NCBI RefSeq assembly: GCF_022678485.1
Contig: NZ_JALBYP010000023.1
Span: 1 to 64,000 of the forward strand
Length of the DNA stretch: 64,000 bases
Direction of reading: 5' to 3'
Origin: Aliiroseovarius sediminis
GTDB lineage: Bacteria; Pseudomonadota; Alphaproteobacteria; Rhodobacterales; Rhodobacteraceae
Shown piece after piece: positions 1-8,140 of this stretch. Position 1 is the first letter of the stretch. Each line of letters begins with the position of its first letter. Made by a program: the position numbers and the translations under genes. The notes under the pieces are model-generated. The model had not been told where the DNA came from, ran no database searches, and worked only from the letters and a program-made list of their open reading frames with translations.

Positions 1-936
1 GTGTTTCTGGACGTGGCGTTCGTCGACCTCGGCACTGCTGGCAAGGCCCGCGCGCAGAGAATGACCGGAGTAGAGCGCCAGACGTTCCTTTTCAGGCAGG
101 TCCGCGCGCAGCCCGGCGTCCAGCACGCAGCGCTTGATCAACCGCGCCACGTGCTTGTCACTCAGCCGCGCATCCAGCGCGCGTTTCCCGTCGCGCGAGG
201 TGCGGGTGAAGATGGGGCCGAAGTCGATCTTGGCGAAGTCCAGCCAATGTTCCAGCGCATGAACCGGGCAGGTCCGGTCCGACGATCCGCGGCCCACTTC
301 GACCTCGCGCCAGCCGGTCTTGGCGTTCAGGGTCAGAACGGCGCCGTCATCAAAGATTTCGACCCAGCCGCCCGCGTCGGGCGTGTCGTCCTTGTGCACA
401 TCCAGGCTTACAATTTCACTGCGCCTGAGCGCGCCCGCGTAACCCAAAAGCAAGATCGCCCGGTCACGCAGCCCGCGCAGGTCGAAACCCAGCGTGGCGA
501 TCATCGCCAGAATATCGTCGGGCAGGATGGCGTCCTTCTGCACCGGGGGGCGGGCGTGTTTGCGCCTTATGCCGGCCAGCACGCTGGCGATGTGACGATC
601 CGTGCGGTCCAGCGGCTGGCCGCGCTGCGCGCAGTTCCAGACAAGGCCGGACAAGCGTCGTTCGATCGTGGCCACCGACAGGGCCGGGGCGGCGTCCCGC
701 GGCGCGGCCAGATCGGCCAGATAAAGACCAATCAGCTCAGACGAGGGGGGCAGGGGGTCCACACCCTTCGCGCGACACCAGCGGGTGAAGTGTTTCCAGT
801 CCGTTCCATAGGCTGCAAGCGTATTGTCAGACGCGGCCGCGCGGGCATAGTCGCGGGCGGTGTCAACCAAACGATCAAGGGTGCCGGAGGGGGCGATATG
901 GTCGGGCAGGGCGGTGTTTTCAGGGGTTTTGGGCAT
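1..936 (-). CDS. Tyrosine recombinase / integrase, 3' end cut off by window edge
   Basis: This minus-strand frame stays open for 312 codons from an ATG at 936 to the window edge, so the C-terminus is missing. Residues 25-130 look like an N-terminal SAM-like core-binding domain (AYGTDWKHFTRWC, then a helical stretch). The catalytic half follows: arginine R171 in the motif LRRSEIVSL, a likely lysine K206 in LNAKTGW, and the H-x-x-R box GHSLRAG (H292, R295). The last His/Trp and the nucleophilic Tyr lie beyond the edge. It is divergent from a DUF1403 gene 126 bases away. I recall this trio (integrase, DUF1403, ScpB-like) recurring in Rhodobacterales, which suggests a dedicated recombinase rather than a passing phage integrase. 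Family assignment is firm; role is unknown. Confidence 0.87.
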   Translation of the reverse strand, partial: MPKTPENTALPDHIAPSGTLDRLVDTARDYARAAASDNTLAAYGTDWKHFTRWCRAKGVDPLPPSSELIGLYLADLAAPRDAAPALSVATIERRLSGLVWNCAQRGQPLDRTDRHIASVLAGIRRKHARPPVQKDAILPDDILAMIATLGFDLRGLRDRAILLLGYAGALRRSEIVSLDVHKDDTPDAGGWVEIFDDGAVLTLNAKTGWREVEVGRGSSDRTCPVHALEHWLDFAKIDFGPIFTRTSRDGKRALDARLSDKHVARLIKRCVLDAGLRADLPEKERLALYSGHSLRAGLASSAEVDERHVQKH

Positions 937-959
937 GGTTCAGAGGGTAAGCTTGAAAG

Positions 960-984
960 GTCCGATAAGGCAAGCTTATTGGAC
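960..984. repeat. dif-like inverted repeat between recombinase and DUF1403 gene
   Basis: Two 10-base arms, GTCCGATAAG (960-969) and CTTATTGGAC (975-984), are inverted copies with one mismatch around five bases. The inner part reads ATAA-N7-TTAT, close to the ATAA-N6-TTAT core of Xer/dif sites. A second, overlapping pair TAAGCTT / AAGCTTA lies at 948-954 and 972-978. It could be a crossover site for the adjacent recombinase or an operator for the divergent promoters. The repeat is seen directly; its function is inferred. Confidence 0.5.
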
Positions 985-1062
985 ATAGACAGAAACTGCA
1001 AGGCGGGGCGGTTTGTGCAATATTCACTGGCGCCAAGCGCCGCCATCCAGTACGCTTTCTTT

Positions 1063-1971
1063 ATGAGCCATCCGCATCCCATTCCGAAAGACGCCCCGGC
1101 GGCAATGGCCGATACCGCCATTGGCAAAATACCCGCGCTTCCGCGCTGGGTCACGCGGGCGCGGGGTGAAACCCTTGAAGATGTGGCTTTTTTGTCAGGC
1201 GCGACGCTGGGCCATCTATGTCTTGTGGCGAGGCGGGATGACTTGCCCAACGCTTTGTGGCGTAGCCGTCTGGCGCTGGGTGCCACTGAGGCTTGCATGA
1301 CCATCGCGGGCCGGTCTGAGCGCGTCGCCGATCTGCGCGATGCAGTGCTATTTCTGCGCCCCGGTGACACGCCTGACCCTGCTGGTGCGGTGTGCCAAAG
1401 CTGGCAACAGGCGGTGTCGCGACCGCTTTCGGCGCGAAACCTACAGCGCGCCTTGCCCGATCTGCGGGGGGACGAGGTTGCCCATTGGGTCGGCGCCCAG
1501 CAGGGGGCGGCGGTCGGCCGCGCGGCAGATGTGTTGCAAGCGGTGCTGACTGACCATCCCCACGCCGAGCACGCGGCGCTGATCCTGGCTGACGCGGCGC
1601 TGGCGCGGGCGATGGGTTGGGATCACGTCCTGCCGATCTTCGCCGCGGGGCTTGGCCCGCGTGATCTGCGCAAGACCGAAGATGAATTGCGGATGGCCTG
1701 CCACCGGGCGGTGGTTCGGGGCGCACAGGCGGCGATTGCGATGGCGGCGGATCTGGCGCGGCGGGCGTCGCGGTTGCAAGCGGTCGCGCCAAAGCTGCGC
1801 GCGAAGGGCGCGATGGCAGCGGTTGATATGTTTTTGACCCGCGATGCGGTGGTGCCCGCAGCCTTGCCCTTGCCCGACCGTGCGGCGCGACGGTTTTGCG
1901 ACCGGCTGGTGACGCTGGGCGTTGCGCGTGAATTGTCGGGTCGCGACACTTTCCGCGTGTATGGAGTGTGA
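1063..1971 (+). CDS. DUF1403 family protein
   Basis: A 302-residue protein starting at the ATG at 1063; the reading frame runs on upstream, but that part is antisense to the recombinase. It resembles DUF1403: an early ED-x-AF-x-SGA motif, then LWRSRLALGATEA, a charged R-DA-LRPGDTPDPAG stretch and an Ala-rich helical C-terminus, with overall length near the family's 300-320 residues. No catalytic motif, signal peptide or membrane segment is visible. The ScpB-like gene starts one base after its stop, so the two are almost certainly co-translated. No good Shine-Dalgarno precedes the ATG, so a leaderless or weakly translated start is possible. Function of the family is unknown to me. Confidence 0.8.
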   Translation: MSHPHPIPKDAPAAMADTAIGKIPALPRWVTRARGETLEDVAFLSGATLGHLCLVARRDDLPNALWRSRLALGATEACMTIAGRSERVADLRDAVLFLRPGDTPDPAGAVCQSWQQAVSRPLSARNLQRALPDLRGDEVAHWVGAQQGAAVGRAADVLQAVLTDHPHAEHAALILADAALARAMGWDHVLPIFAAGLGPRDLRKTEDELRMACHRAVVRGAQAAIAMAADLARRASRLQAVAPKLRAKGAMAAVDMFLTRDAVVPAALPLPDRAARRFCDRLVTLGVARELSGRDTFRVYGV

Positions 1972-1972
1972 C

Positions 1973-2554
1973 ATGACCGCTGATTCACTGGACCGTGATC
2001 TTGCCCATTTGCCGGCTGATGCGCGTTGGCGCGAATGGCTGCTGCGGATCGAGGCGGTGCTGTTTGCCAGCGCATCGCCGGTGTCGCGCGACGATCTTGC
2101 CCGCGTGGTGGGGCAGGGGGTGTCGGTCGATTTATTGATCGACGATTTGGCCACCGATCTGCACGCCCGGCCGGTCGAGGTGGTCAAGGTCGCTGGTGGC
2201 TGGCTGATGCGCACCCGCCCGGCTTTTGCCCCGGTGATCCGTGCGGCGGCGGATGTGGGCGGACAGGCGCTGGACCTGCGCGAGTTCGATCTGGCTGTCT
2301 TGGCGGCGATTGCCTATGCCCAACCGATCACGCGCGACGGGTTGAAGGACATCTTCGGCAAAGAGATCAGCCGCGACCTGATCGGGCGCCTTAGCGCGCA
2401 GGGTTTGATTGCCACCGGCCCCCGCGCGCCCCGCCGCGGCGCGCCCTACACTTTCGTCACCACCAACCATTTCCTGACCGCCTTTGGTCTGCAAACCCTG
2501 CGTGATTTGCCGGATCGCGAGCAGTTGGAAGATGCGGGGATGAAAACAGGGTGA
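1973..2554 (+). CDS. ScpB-like winged-helix protein
   Basis: A 193-residue protein, start ATG at 1973 directly after the DUF1403 stop. It has the ScpB pattern: WLLRIEAVLFASASPVSRDDLARV opens the first winged helix, and DLAVLAAIAYAQPITRDGLKDIFGKEIS plus RDLIGRLSAQGLIATG forms the second, followed by a short basic/Pro strand ending near TTNHFLTAFGL. In housekeeping condensin, ScpB pairs with ScpA and SMC, but here neither is adjacent. The partners are a DUF1403 gene and a tyrosine recombinase, so this is probably a specialised paralogue rather than the chromosomal scpB. It might bridge recombinase-bound DNA; that is inference only. Confidence 0.8.
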   Translation: MTADSLDRDLAHLPADARWREWLLRIEAVLFASASPVSRDDLARVVGQGVSVDLLIDDLATDLHARPVEVVKVAGGWLMRTRPAFAPVIRAAADVGGQALDLREFDLAVLAAIAYAQPITRDGLKDIFGKEISRDLIGRLSAQGLIATGPRAPRRGAPYTFVTTNHFLTAFGLQTLRDLPDREQLEDAGMKTG

Positions 2555-2582
2555 ATTTTCACGCGGTATGTGGCGTTGCCGA

Positions 2583-3530
2583 TTACTGTTCATGCAATGT
2601 TGCGGCACCGGTTATCCGAAGCAACCCGAAGACGCTGCGGTGATCGCCGTCTATCTTGTCGTCGCTGACGATCAGGAACAGGTCATCGGTAAGCTGCGTC
2701 AGGCCCTCGAAATCCGCGTCGGAAATGCCGGGAATTTCGATTTTTGCCACTTGCGTCGGGCATAAGCCACCATCCTTGCAGTCGGCGGGGTCGAGCAGCC
2801 GCAGCCACGGGATCAGGCGGTCGCTATCCGCTGCAACGTCGCGTTCAAGGATCATCAGGCGACCATCCGAAATGACGCCCATCGCCTTGATGCTGGTCGT
2901 TCCTATACCGGTCGTGTCATAGGCAAAGCTTTCACCCGTCGCGGCATGGATGGTCTGGGTCGTGCGCTTTTCGTCCTCAAGCGGTTCTTCGGGCGCGGTG
3001 AGCAAACCGAATGTCGGGTGCAGGGCAAGTGATTCCAGCCCGTCCTTTTCACTGCGCTGAGCAGCGGGATCGCGCAGGGCTTCGGGGACGGTCAGATCCT
3101 CGATCCATTCGCCTTGCAGCGAAAAGCGGGCGATGCGGGGGCCATCTTCGCTGACGATAGCAAGCGTTCCGTCCTGATCCAGCGCGATATCTTCGGCGTT
3201 GAAGCCCTGATCGTTCATGCGGGCGCCGTTGGGGTCAAGCAGTCGGTGGCCCGACAGAGGGGTCAGGGCGGCAATCCGGTCGCCGGTCAGATCAATGGCA
3301 AAGCGGAACAGCCGGCCCTTGTCGGATATCGCGAACAGCGCGTCTTCGTCTTGGTCATAGGCAAGGCCTGAGAGTTCAGAGATCTTCAGATCGTCAATGC
3401 GCGGTTCGGCCAAGGTCAGCGTATCCAGCACCTCGACCATAAGGCCGGGTTGTTCGGCTGTGGCGATTTGTGGGGAAAGCAGGCTTGCGGCGCAAAGCAG
3501 CGCGGCGGTGATGTGGGTCGTTTTTACCAT
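2583..3530 (-). CDS. Secreted esterase-like phytase family protein
   Basis: A 315-residue protein with a clear Sec signal peptide (residues 1 to about 25, ending ATA before EQPG). The mature part has the repeated short beta-strand pattern of a propeller, with motifs such as ISELSGLAYD, DPNGARMNDQGFNAEDIALD, KDGLESLALHP and DADFEGLTQL. This is typical of the phytase-like / esterase-like propeller family (PF13449 type). The acidic Asp-x-Glu pairs fit metal or phosphate binding. It is last in a four-gene same-strand cluster with PiT, VTC and DUF4956 genes (gap of 39 bases to PiT), which supports periplasmic release of phosphate from organic esters before uptake. Substrate is not established. Confidence 0.75.
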   Translation of the reverse strand: MVKTTHITAALLCAASLLSPQIATAEQPGLMVEVLDTLTLAEPRIDDLKISELSGLAYDQDEDALFAISDKGRLFRFAIDLTGDRIAALTPLSGHRLLDPNGARMNDQGFNAEDIALDQDGTLAIVSEDGPRIARFSLQGEWIEDLTVPEALRDPAAQRSEKDGLESLALHPTFGLLTAPEEPLEDEKRTTQTIHAATGESFAYDTTGIGTTSIKAMGVISDGRLMILERDVAADSDRLIPWLRLLDPADCKDGGLCPTQVAKIEIPGISDADFEGLTQLTDDLFLIVSDDKIDGDHRSVFGLLRITGAATLHEQ

Positions 3531-3569
3531 GGGATATTCCTTTCATAGTTCCGAGTCAAAGCGGGCAGA

Positions 3570-5132
3570 TCAGGGCAGCATGATCCCCCGCAAGGTGAAG
3601 TAGATAAGGCTTGCCATTGCTGCCGCGGCGGGGACCGTGACCAGCCACGCGGCGATGATGCGCAGGACCACAGCGCGGTCGACCAAAGCGTGTTTTGGCT
3701 TGGGTGCGGGCATGGTCTGCCCAGACAAGCCATTACGGGCCTTGAGGTCGGCAAGCAGCGCGGCACGTTCGGTAAATGGTGTGGCGTGAAACCGGTCGAT
3801 GAACCTGTCGGCGGCCTGTTGACCAGCGCCGTGATTGGCGCGGATTTCAGCCAAAATGCCTTGATGCTGCGCCTTCAGACGTTCGCGCAGGAAGCCGACG
3901 CCAAGAATCGCGCCCACGGTGACGTGGGTGGTCGAGACCGGCATCCCAAGCTGGCTGGCCAGAATGACTGTCAAGGTTGCCGCCATCGCGATGCAATAGG
4001 CGCGGATTGCGTCAAGGCGCGTGATCTCGCCCCCGATTGTGCGCACCAGCCGCGGGCCGAACAGAACCAGACCCGCCGCCAGACCGATGGCGCCAAGTGC
4101 CATGATCCACAGGGGGATACCTGCGTTGCTGTTGATTGTTCCCGACGACAGCGCATCGAAAATTCCCGCCAGCGGCCCGATCGCATTGGCCACGTCGTTC
4201 GAGCCATGCGCGAAGGACAGCGACCCGGCCGCAAGCACCAGAGGAACGGCCAGAAGCCGGTTCACGCTGCCTTTGCAGTTGCGCAGATATGGCAAGCGGC
4301 GCGCCACATGCGCCCGCATCAAAGCCCAGACCGGCAGGGCGGCGACAAGACCGCCAAGCATGGCCTGCACCAACCCGATATCGGTGATTTTGGACAGGCC
4401 CTTCAGCATCAGATAGGTTGTAAACGCCCATGCCATCGCGGCGGCAAGCACAGGCACACCGCGCTGCGCGGCACTCAGTTTGTCGGGGCTCCATGTGATG
4501 CTGCGTTTGACCAGATACAGGCACATGGCGGCCAGACCTGCACCCAGGGCCGGTGACAGCACCCAACTGGCGGCAACACCGCCCATGACACCCCAATCGA
4601 CCACGCCGAAGCCAGCGGCGGCAATACCTGCGCCAAGCACTCCGCCGACGATGGAATGGGTGGTGCTGACCGGCGCGCCGATCATGGTCGCGAGGTTCAG
4701 CCAAAGGGCCGCCGCCAGAAGCGCCGCGAGCATCACCCGGACATAGGCCATTGTGTTGGGGATCAGGGACGGATCAATGATGCCTTTGCGGATCGTGCCA
4801 ACCACGTCGCCACCCGCGATTATTGCGCCTGCGGCTTCGCAGACTGCCGCCATGACCAACGCCGCCCCCAACGGGATGACGCGCGCACCGACGGTGGGGC
4901 CGATATTGTTGGCAACGTCATTGGCCCCAATGTTCAGCGCCATATAGGCGCCTACACCTGCCGCCAGACCCATCAGAAACCCCGTGGCACCGCCACCGGC
5001 CCCGGCCCAGACGGCGGCCGCGACCAGAAACGCGGCGCAGGCGGTCAGCCTCCAGATCAGGGGGCCGTGCTGTGCCAAAGCTGGAAACCAGCGAATAAGC
5101 GGCGGTTGTTTTGTGGGGAAATGAGCCATCAT
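3570..5132 (-). CDS. PiT-family inorganic phosphate transporter
   Basis: A 520-residue polytopic membrane protein. Both halves carry the diagnostic PiT signature: GANDVANNIGPTVGAR near residues 65-80 and HGSNDVANAIGPLAG in the second half. Two further inverted-repeat motifs, STTHSIVGG and STTHVTVGAI, are also present. About ten to twelve hydrophobic segments are visible, with a hydrophilic stretch of roughly 90 residues before the last helix. PiT proteins move metal-phosphate in symport with protons or sodium across the inner membrane. Location between the VTC-domain gene and the phytase-like gene, with gaps of under 40 bases, indicates phosphate supply for the same operon. Low-affinity PiT is usually not PhoB-induced, and I found no clear Pho box here. 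Confidence 0.93.
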   Translation of the reverse strand: MMAHFPTKQPPLIRWFPALAQHGPLIWRLTACAAFLVAAAVWAGAGGGATGFLMGLAAGVGAYMALNIGANDVANNIGPTVGARVIPLGAALVMAAVCEAAGAIIAGGDVVGTIRKGIIDPSLIPNTMAYVRVMLAALLAAALWLNLATMIGAPVSTTHSIVGGVLGAGIAAAGFGVVDWGVMGGVAASWVLSPALGAGLAAMCLYLVKRSITWSPDKLSAAQRGVPVLAAAMAWAFTTYLMLKGLSKITDIGLVQAMLGGLVAALPVWALMRAHVARRLPYLRNCKGSVNRLLAVPLVLAAGSLSFAHGSNDVANAIGPLAGIFDALSSGTINSNAGIPLWIMALGAIGLAAGLVLFGPRLVRTIGGEITRLDAIRAYCIAMAATLTVILASQLGMPVSTTHVTVGAILGVGFLRERLKAQHQGILAEIRANHGAGQQAADRFIDRFHATPFTERAALLADLKARNGLSGQTMPAPKPKHALVDRAVVLRIIAAWLVTVPAAAAMASLIYFTLRGIMLP

Positions 5133-5170
5133 GGCGATCTCCTTTCAAGGATTGTGTTGGGCGGGTGGGG

Positions 5171-5971
5171 TCACGCGGCTTTGGCGACTTTGGGTTGCCA
5201 TGCCGGTTCACGCAGATGCAGGCGGCGCAGGGCGGGCAGAAAACGGTTGTGCCGTCGAACCTGTCCAAGGGCGGCCATGCCCACGCAATATTTCGAACAC
5301 CGCTTGGTTGGATGCAGGTGCAGCCCGCGCAGGATCTTGTCGGCAAGCCCGTTGCCACGCGCCGATTTCGTTTCGACGATGAACATGTCGGGCAAGACAT
5401 CGCGGCTGGCGTCGTCCACCTGAAACCCAAGGGCGGTGTCGATGGTCATCCGCTCGCCGCCTTCTTTGGCAACCAGGGTGATACGTTCGTATTCCATCTC
5501 GATCACCGGAAGCAGCGATTGGCCCAGGGGTTCGCCGTAAAGGTCACGGTGGCAGGTTTCGATGAACGCCATGCAGCGCTGATCAAGCTTCGTCAGACCG
5601 CATTCGACTTTCAGCCGCTTCTTGATGGTCATGCCGCGCTTGTCTTTCAGTTTGACCTCAAGATAGCTGAAGCCGGCATCGACATAGCGACGGATACGCA
5701 CCTTGCAGCGTTTGCGCCGCCCCTGATGGTGGTCGTAATAGGCGCTTCGATCCACGCTGTCGTAATAGCGTGTCGCGTATGTGAAGGCGCGTTTGCCGTC
5801 GATTTCAAGCACATCGAAATACTTGGAGAACGCTTCAAGGGCAGGGCGCAGCCGTGTGGCCGGAATGATGTATTTGTTGTCCAGCCGTTCCAACATGGCG
5901 GCCTTGCCGTTCAGGTCATCCAGCCCAAGGGGCGTGAAATGCGTTAGCGATTTATCGATAAGCGGGTCCAT
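5171..5971 (-). CDS. VTC-domain protein, probable polyphosphate polymerase
   Basis: A 266-residue soluble protein made almost wholly of a VTC catalytic domain (triphosphate tunnel metalloenzyme fold). Strand motifs appear in order: LERLDNKYII, FTYATRYYDSVD, KVRIRRYVDAGFSYLEVKLK, TIKKRLKVECG, VIEMEYERITL, MTIDTALGFQ and FIVETKSARGNG. The alternating Arg/Lys and Glu residues line the tunnel in yeast Vtc4, which makes polyphosphate from ATP. Bacterial VTC proteins next to DUF4956 are a recurring pair. Its tail is basic. The ATG at 5971 lies 33 bases after the DUF4956 stop. Activity in this organism is inferred; a triphosphatase is the main alternative. Confidence 0.82.
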   Translation of the reverse strand: MDPLIDKSLTHFTPLGLDDLNGKAAMLERLDNKYIIPATRLRPALEAFSKYFDVLEIDGKRAFTYATRYYDSVDRSAYYDHHQGRRKRCKVRIRRYVDAGFSYLEVKLKDKRGMTIKKRLKVECGLTKLDQRCMAFIETCHRDLYGEPLGQSLLPVIEMEYERITLVAKEGGERMTIDTALGFQVDDASRDVLPDMFIVETKSARGNGLADKILRGLHLHPTKRCSKYCVGMAALGQVRRHNRFLPALRRLHLREPAWQPKVAKAA

Positions 5972-6004
5972 TGGGGCCTCCTTTATTTTCTGAGGGTTTG
6001 GGGG

Positions 6005-6577
6005 TTACTGGCGGTAAAAGACCTTCAGGCGCGCCATGTCGTTGATGTAGTCAAGCGCGGTGATCTGGAACGACATCACATCGACGCCCAGACGGTTGGA
6101 CAGGTCATTGCGCATCCGTTCCGGGTCCGACAATGCATCCGTGTCGATCTTGTCGAGCGTGATCTTGACGCCGTGGGCCGAGCTTAGGATGCGCGGATGG
6201 TCCAGCGCCCAAGCGCCAACGACCACGATGCTGACCACGATGCCGGTGAACAAAAGCGTGGTGCCCTGCAGCGAGCAGATCACCGCGATGGCGATGGCAC
6301 CGAAGAAATATGTGATCTCGATCTTCGAGATTTGTTCCGAGCGCAGGGTGAACAGGGCAAGGATGGCAAAAAGGCCGAAACCGGCGGTGATGCTGAATTC
6401 CACCGATGAAAGAACCGTCAGCACGCCAAAGGCAAAAACGTTGAACAACGATGCGGCGGTGACAAGTTCCTTATCGCGGTAGCGGCTGTAATACAGGCCA
6501 AAGATCAGGGTCAGCATGGCGGCGATGTTGATGCCAAAGCGCAGTAATGTTTCGGGGGCGGGCAGTTGATCCAACAT
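6005..6577 (-). CDS. DUF4956 membrane protein
   Basis: A 190-residue protein with start chosen at the ATG at 6577, which has a GGAAG ribosome site just upstream; a longer in-frame start at 6688 would add sequence lying across a promoter. Four to five hydrophobic helices follow (LLRFGINIAAMLTLIFGLYY, LFNVFAFGVLTVLSSV, FGLFAILALFTL, FFGAIAIAVICSL, FTGIVVSIVVVGAWAL). A soluble C-terminal domain of about 60 residues ends in LDYINDMARLKVFY. DUF4956 genes commonly sit beside VTC genes and may couple polyphosphate synthesis to the membrane, as Vtc membrane subunits do in yeast; that is inference. First gene of the phosphate operon. Confidence 0.82.
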   Translation of the reverse strand: MLDQLPAPETLLRFGINIAAMLTLIFGLYYSRYRDKELVTAASLFNVFAFGVLTVLSSVEFSITAGFGLFAILALFTLRSEQISKIEITYFFGAIAIAVICSLQGTTLLFTGIVVSIVVVGAWALDHPRILSSAHGVKITLDKIDTDALSDPERMRNDLSNRLGVDVMSFQITALDYINDMARLKVFYRQ

Positions 6578-6633
6578 GATGTTCTTCCTTCTTCCGGCAG
6601 TTTCAGCCGGTGTTGTCAGTGTGTAGGTAATGG

Positions 6634-6661
6634 GATTACGGCAGGCCCCCGGACTTATTCC
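6634..6661 (-). promoter_or_regulatory. ECF-type promoter of the phosphate/polyphosphate operon
   Basis: Read on the minus strand, GGAAT (6661-6657) is followed after exactly 16 bases by CGTAATC (6640-6634), about 60 bases ahead of the DUF4956 start. The same two elements with the same spacing precede the subtilase gene at 8141-8168, next to the ECF sigma gene. This matches the general GGAA...CGT pattern of ECF promoters. Confidence 0.6.
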
Positions 6662-6740
6662 CCGAAGTTGCAAATTCATTTCAGACAAGAAGAAATGGGC
6701 GGATTGTTGCGCAGGACAACCGACCCGCAGGCCAATGAAA

Positions 6741-6775
6741 AAAGGCCGCTGGCTTGAATATAGCCAGCGGCGCAG
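6741..6775 (-). terminator. Rho-independent terminator of the anti-sigma gene
   Basis: GCCGCTGGCT (6745-6754) and AGCCAGCGGC (6762-6771) form a perfect 10-bp stem with a 7-base loop. On the minus strand it is followed by a run of Ts (As at 6738-6743 on the plus strand), about 50 bases after the anti-sigma stop. It separates the sigma unit from the phosphate operon. Confidence 0.85.
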
Positions 6776-6824
6776 ATTTACGTTTTCAACTTTCAGGGGT
6801 GTCTGCTTTCAGCAGCGGAGTGGG

Positions 6825-7574
6825 TTAGTCTGCCTGCGTCAGCTTGCGAAGGGCGGCGGCTTCATCCGCGACCGACATGGGTGCGCTGGCCTGCGACGCT
6901 GACAAATAAGCATCCAGTGTTTCAAGCGACGATGCGGGCGCATAGCCGGTGTCATCTGCCGTGGCGGCGGCGACGGCCAAGCGGACCGTCCAGCTTGTAT
7001 CTTCGTGACACGCGACCGAGATGATAGTGCGGCCCCGAGCTGGGCGGAATTCTATCTCGCGGCAAAATTCGCCTTCGGCATTGGTGAATGACGCAACGGC
7101 CACCACTTCGCCCCCGCCTGCAATGTCACGGCTTTCACCCGAAGGCAGATCGTCCAACGCCTTGTGCAAAGCGGGCTGTTCTAACCCCGTGACGTGCAGC
7201 GGATGGTTTGTTTGGCCTTGTTGCAGAAGCAATGTCCCCGCCACTCCGACCGCCAGAAACAAGCTTGCGGCAACCGGGATCTGCCAGAACGGCACCTGCC
7301 GCGCTTTGCGATGCGCAGCCAGATTAATCACGGGTTCGGGTGCGGTTTCGGCGGCCAGGGCACGGATGTGATCTTCAAGCCCCGCGGGCACGTTCGCCTT
7401 TTGCGCTTGGGACAGGTCCGACAGTCGTGTTGCCGTTTCGCCAAACATCGCGACCCGCGCGGCCAGTGCGGGGTCGTTTGCAACGGCGGCGTCGACCTTG
7501 GCTGCTTCGTCATCAGGAAGCATTCCATCGGCATAGGCCATCAATGTTTCGTCTGTTATCGCGCTGTTTGGCAT
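6825..7574 (-). CDS. Anti-sigma factor, membrane-anchored
   Basis: A 249-residue protein that follows the ECF sigma gene on the same strand after about 40 bases. The N-terminal 70 residues are an anti-sigma domain with ETLMAYADGMLPDDEAAKVDAAV, the usual helical opening, but without the HxxxCxxC zinc motif, so it is not a ZAS-type redox sensor. One membrane helix (PVAASLFLAVGVAGTLLL) lies near residues 97-116. The rest, about 130 residues, is periplasmic and contains two Cys (FCREIEF and VACHEDTSW) that could form a disulfide. It probably holds the sigma factor at the membrane until an envelope signal. The signal is unknown; the neighbouring secreted protease and phosphate genes are candidate outputs. 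Confidence 0.8.
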   Translation of the reverse strand: MPNSAITDETLMAYADGMLPDDEAAKVDAAVANDPALAARVAMFGETATRLSDLSQAQKANVPAGLEDHIRALAAETAPEPVINLAAHRKARQVPFWQIPVAASLFLAVGVAGTLLLQQGQTNHPLHVTGLEQPALHKALDDLPSGESRDIAGGGEVVAVASFTNAEGEFCREIEFRPARGRTIISVACHEDTSWTVRLAVAAATADDTGYAPASSLETLDAYLSASQASAPMSVADEAAALRKLTQAD

Positions 7575-7614
7575 TCGGAGTATCCTTGCAACTGCGATGT
7601 ATACGGGTGGGCCA

Positions 7615-8106
7615 CTAACTTATTCCCAGTTTTTCTGCCAATGCCAAACGACCGCGGGCAAGGCGGCTCATGACAGTGCCGATTGGTATGTCCAAAATCG
7701 CGGATGCTTCTTTATAGGTCATCTCTTGCATACAAACGAGGATCATCACCTCGCGCTGTTCGTCGGGTAATGTTTGCAATGCGGTATTGGTCTTGTCCAG
7801 CATCAGGCGTGCCTCGATGTCGCGCACGCCATCAACGGCGGGCATGTCGAACGCGGTGTCCGCGTCCACTTCGACGCCCCGCGTCTGGTTGCGCCGTGTG
7901 ATGTCGATCCAGGCATTGCGCAGGATACGAAACAGCCAGGGTTCCAGCCGGGTGGTTGGGTCATAGCTGGTCCGGCCACGAAGGGCGCGTTCGACGGCCG
8001 TTTGCACCAGGTCGTCAGCCAGATCGGGACGTCTGCACAACGAGATGGCGAAACGCTTAAGGTTTGGCAAAACGGCGATGATATCTTCGGCAAAAGGGTC
8101 AGACAT
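7615..8106 (-). CDS. ECF RNA polymerase sigma factor
   Basis: A 163-residue protein taken from the ATG at 8106 (MSDPFAEDI); an upstream ATG at 8133 would add nine residues. Region 2 is visible as LKRFAISLCRRPDLADDLVQTAVERAL and RLEPWLFRILRNAWID. Region 4 is seen in LQTLPDEQREVMILVCMQ and the helix-turn-helix YKEASAILDIPIGTVMSRLARGR. No extra C-terminal domain is present. It is paired with a membrane anti-sigma gene downstream and is divergent from a subtilase whose promoter carries GGAAT-N16-CGTAA. I found no copy of that promoter in front of the sigma gene itself, so autoregulation is not evident. Confidence 0.92.
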   Translation of the reverse strand: MSDPFAEDIIAVLPNLKRFAISLCRRPDLADDLVQTAVERALRGRTSYDPTTRLEPWLFRILRNAWIDITRRNQTRGVEVDADTAFDMPAVDGVRDIEARLMLDKTNTALQTLPDEQREVMILVCMQEMTYKEASAILDIPIGTVMSRLARGRLALAEKLGIS

Positions 8107-8140
8107 AATGTAACAAGCCTGCAATCTCCCCAAGCCAATT

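Noticed and set aside
1-1062. Long plus-strand open frame running into the DUF1403 gene
   Set aside because: The first part is antisense to a clear tyrosine recombinase on the minus strand, and its translation has no recognisable domain. The DUF1403 protein starts at 1063.
6578-6700. Pho box in front of the phosphate operon
   Set aside because: I looked for CTGTCAT-like direct repeats with four-base spacing and saw none; only the ECF-type promoter is convincing.
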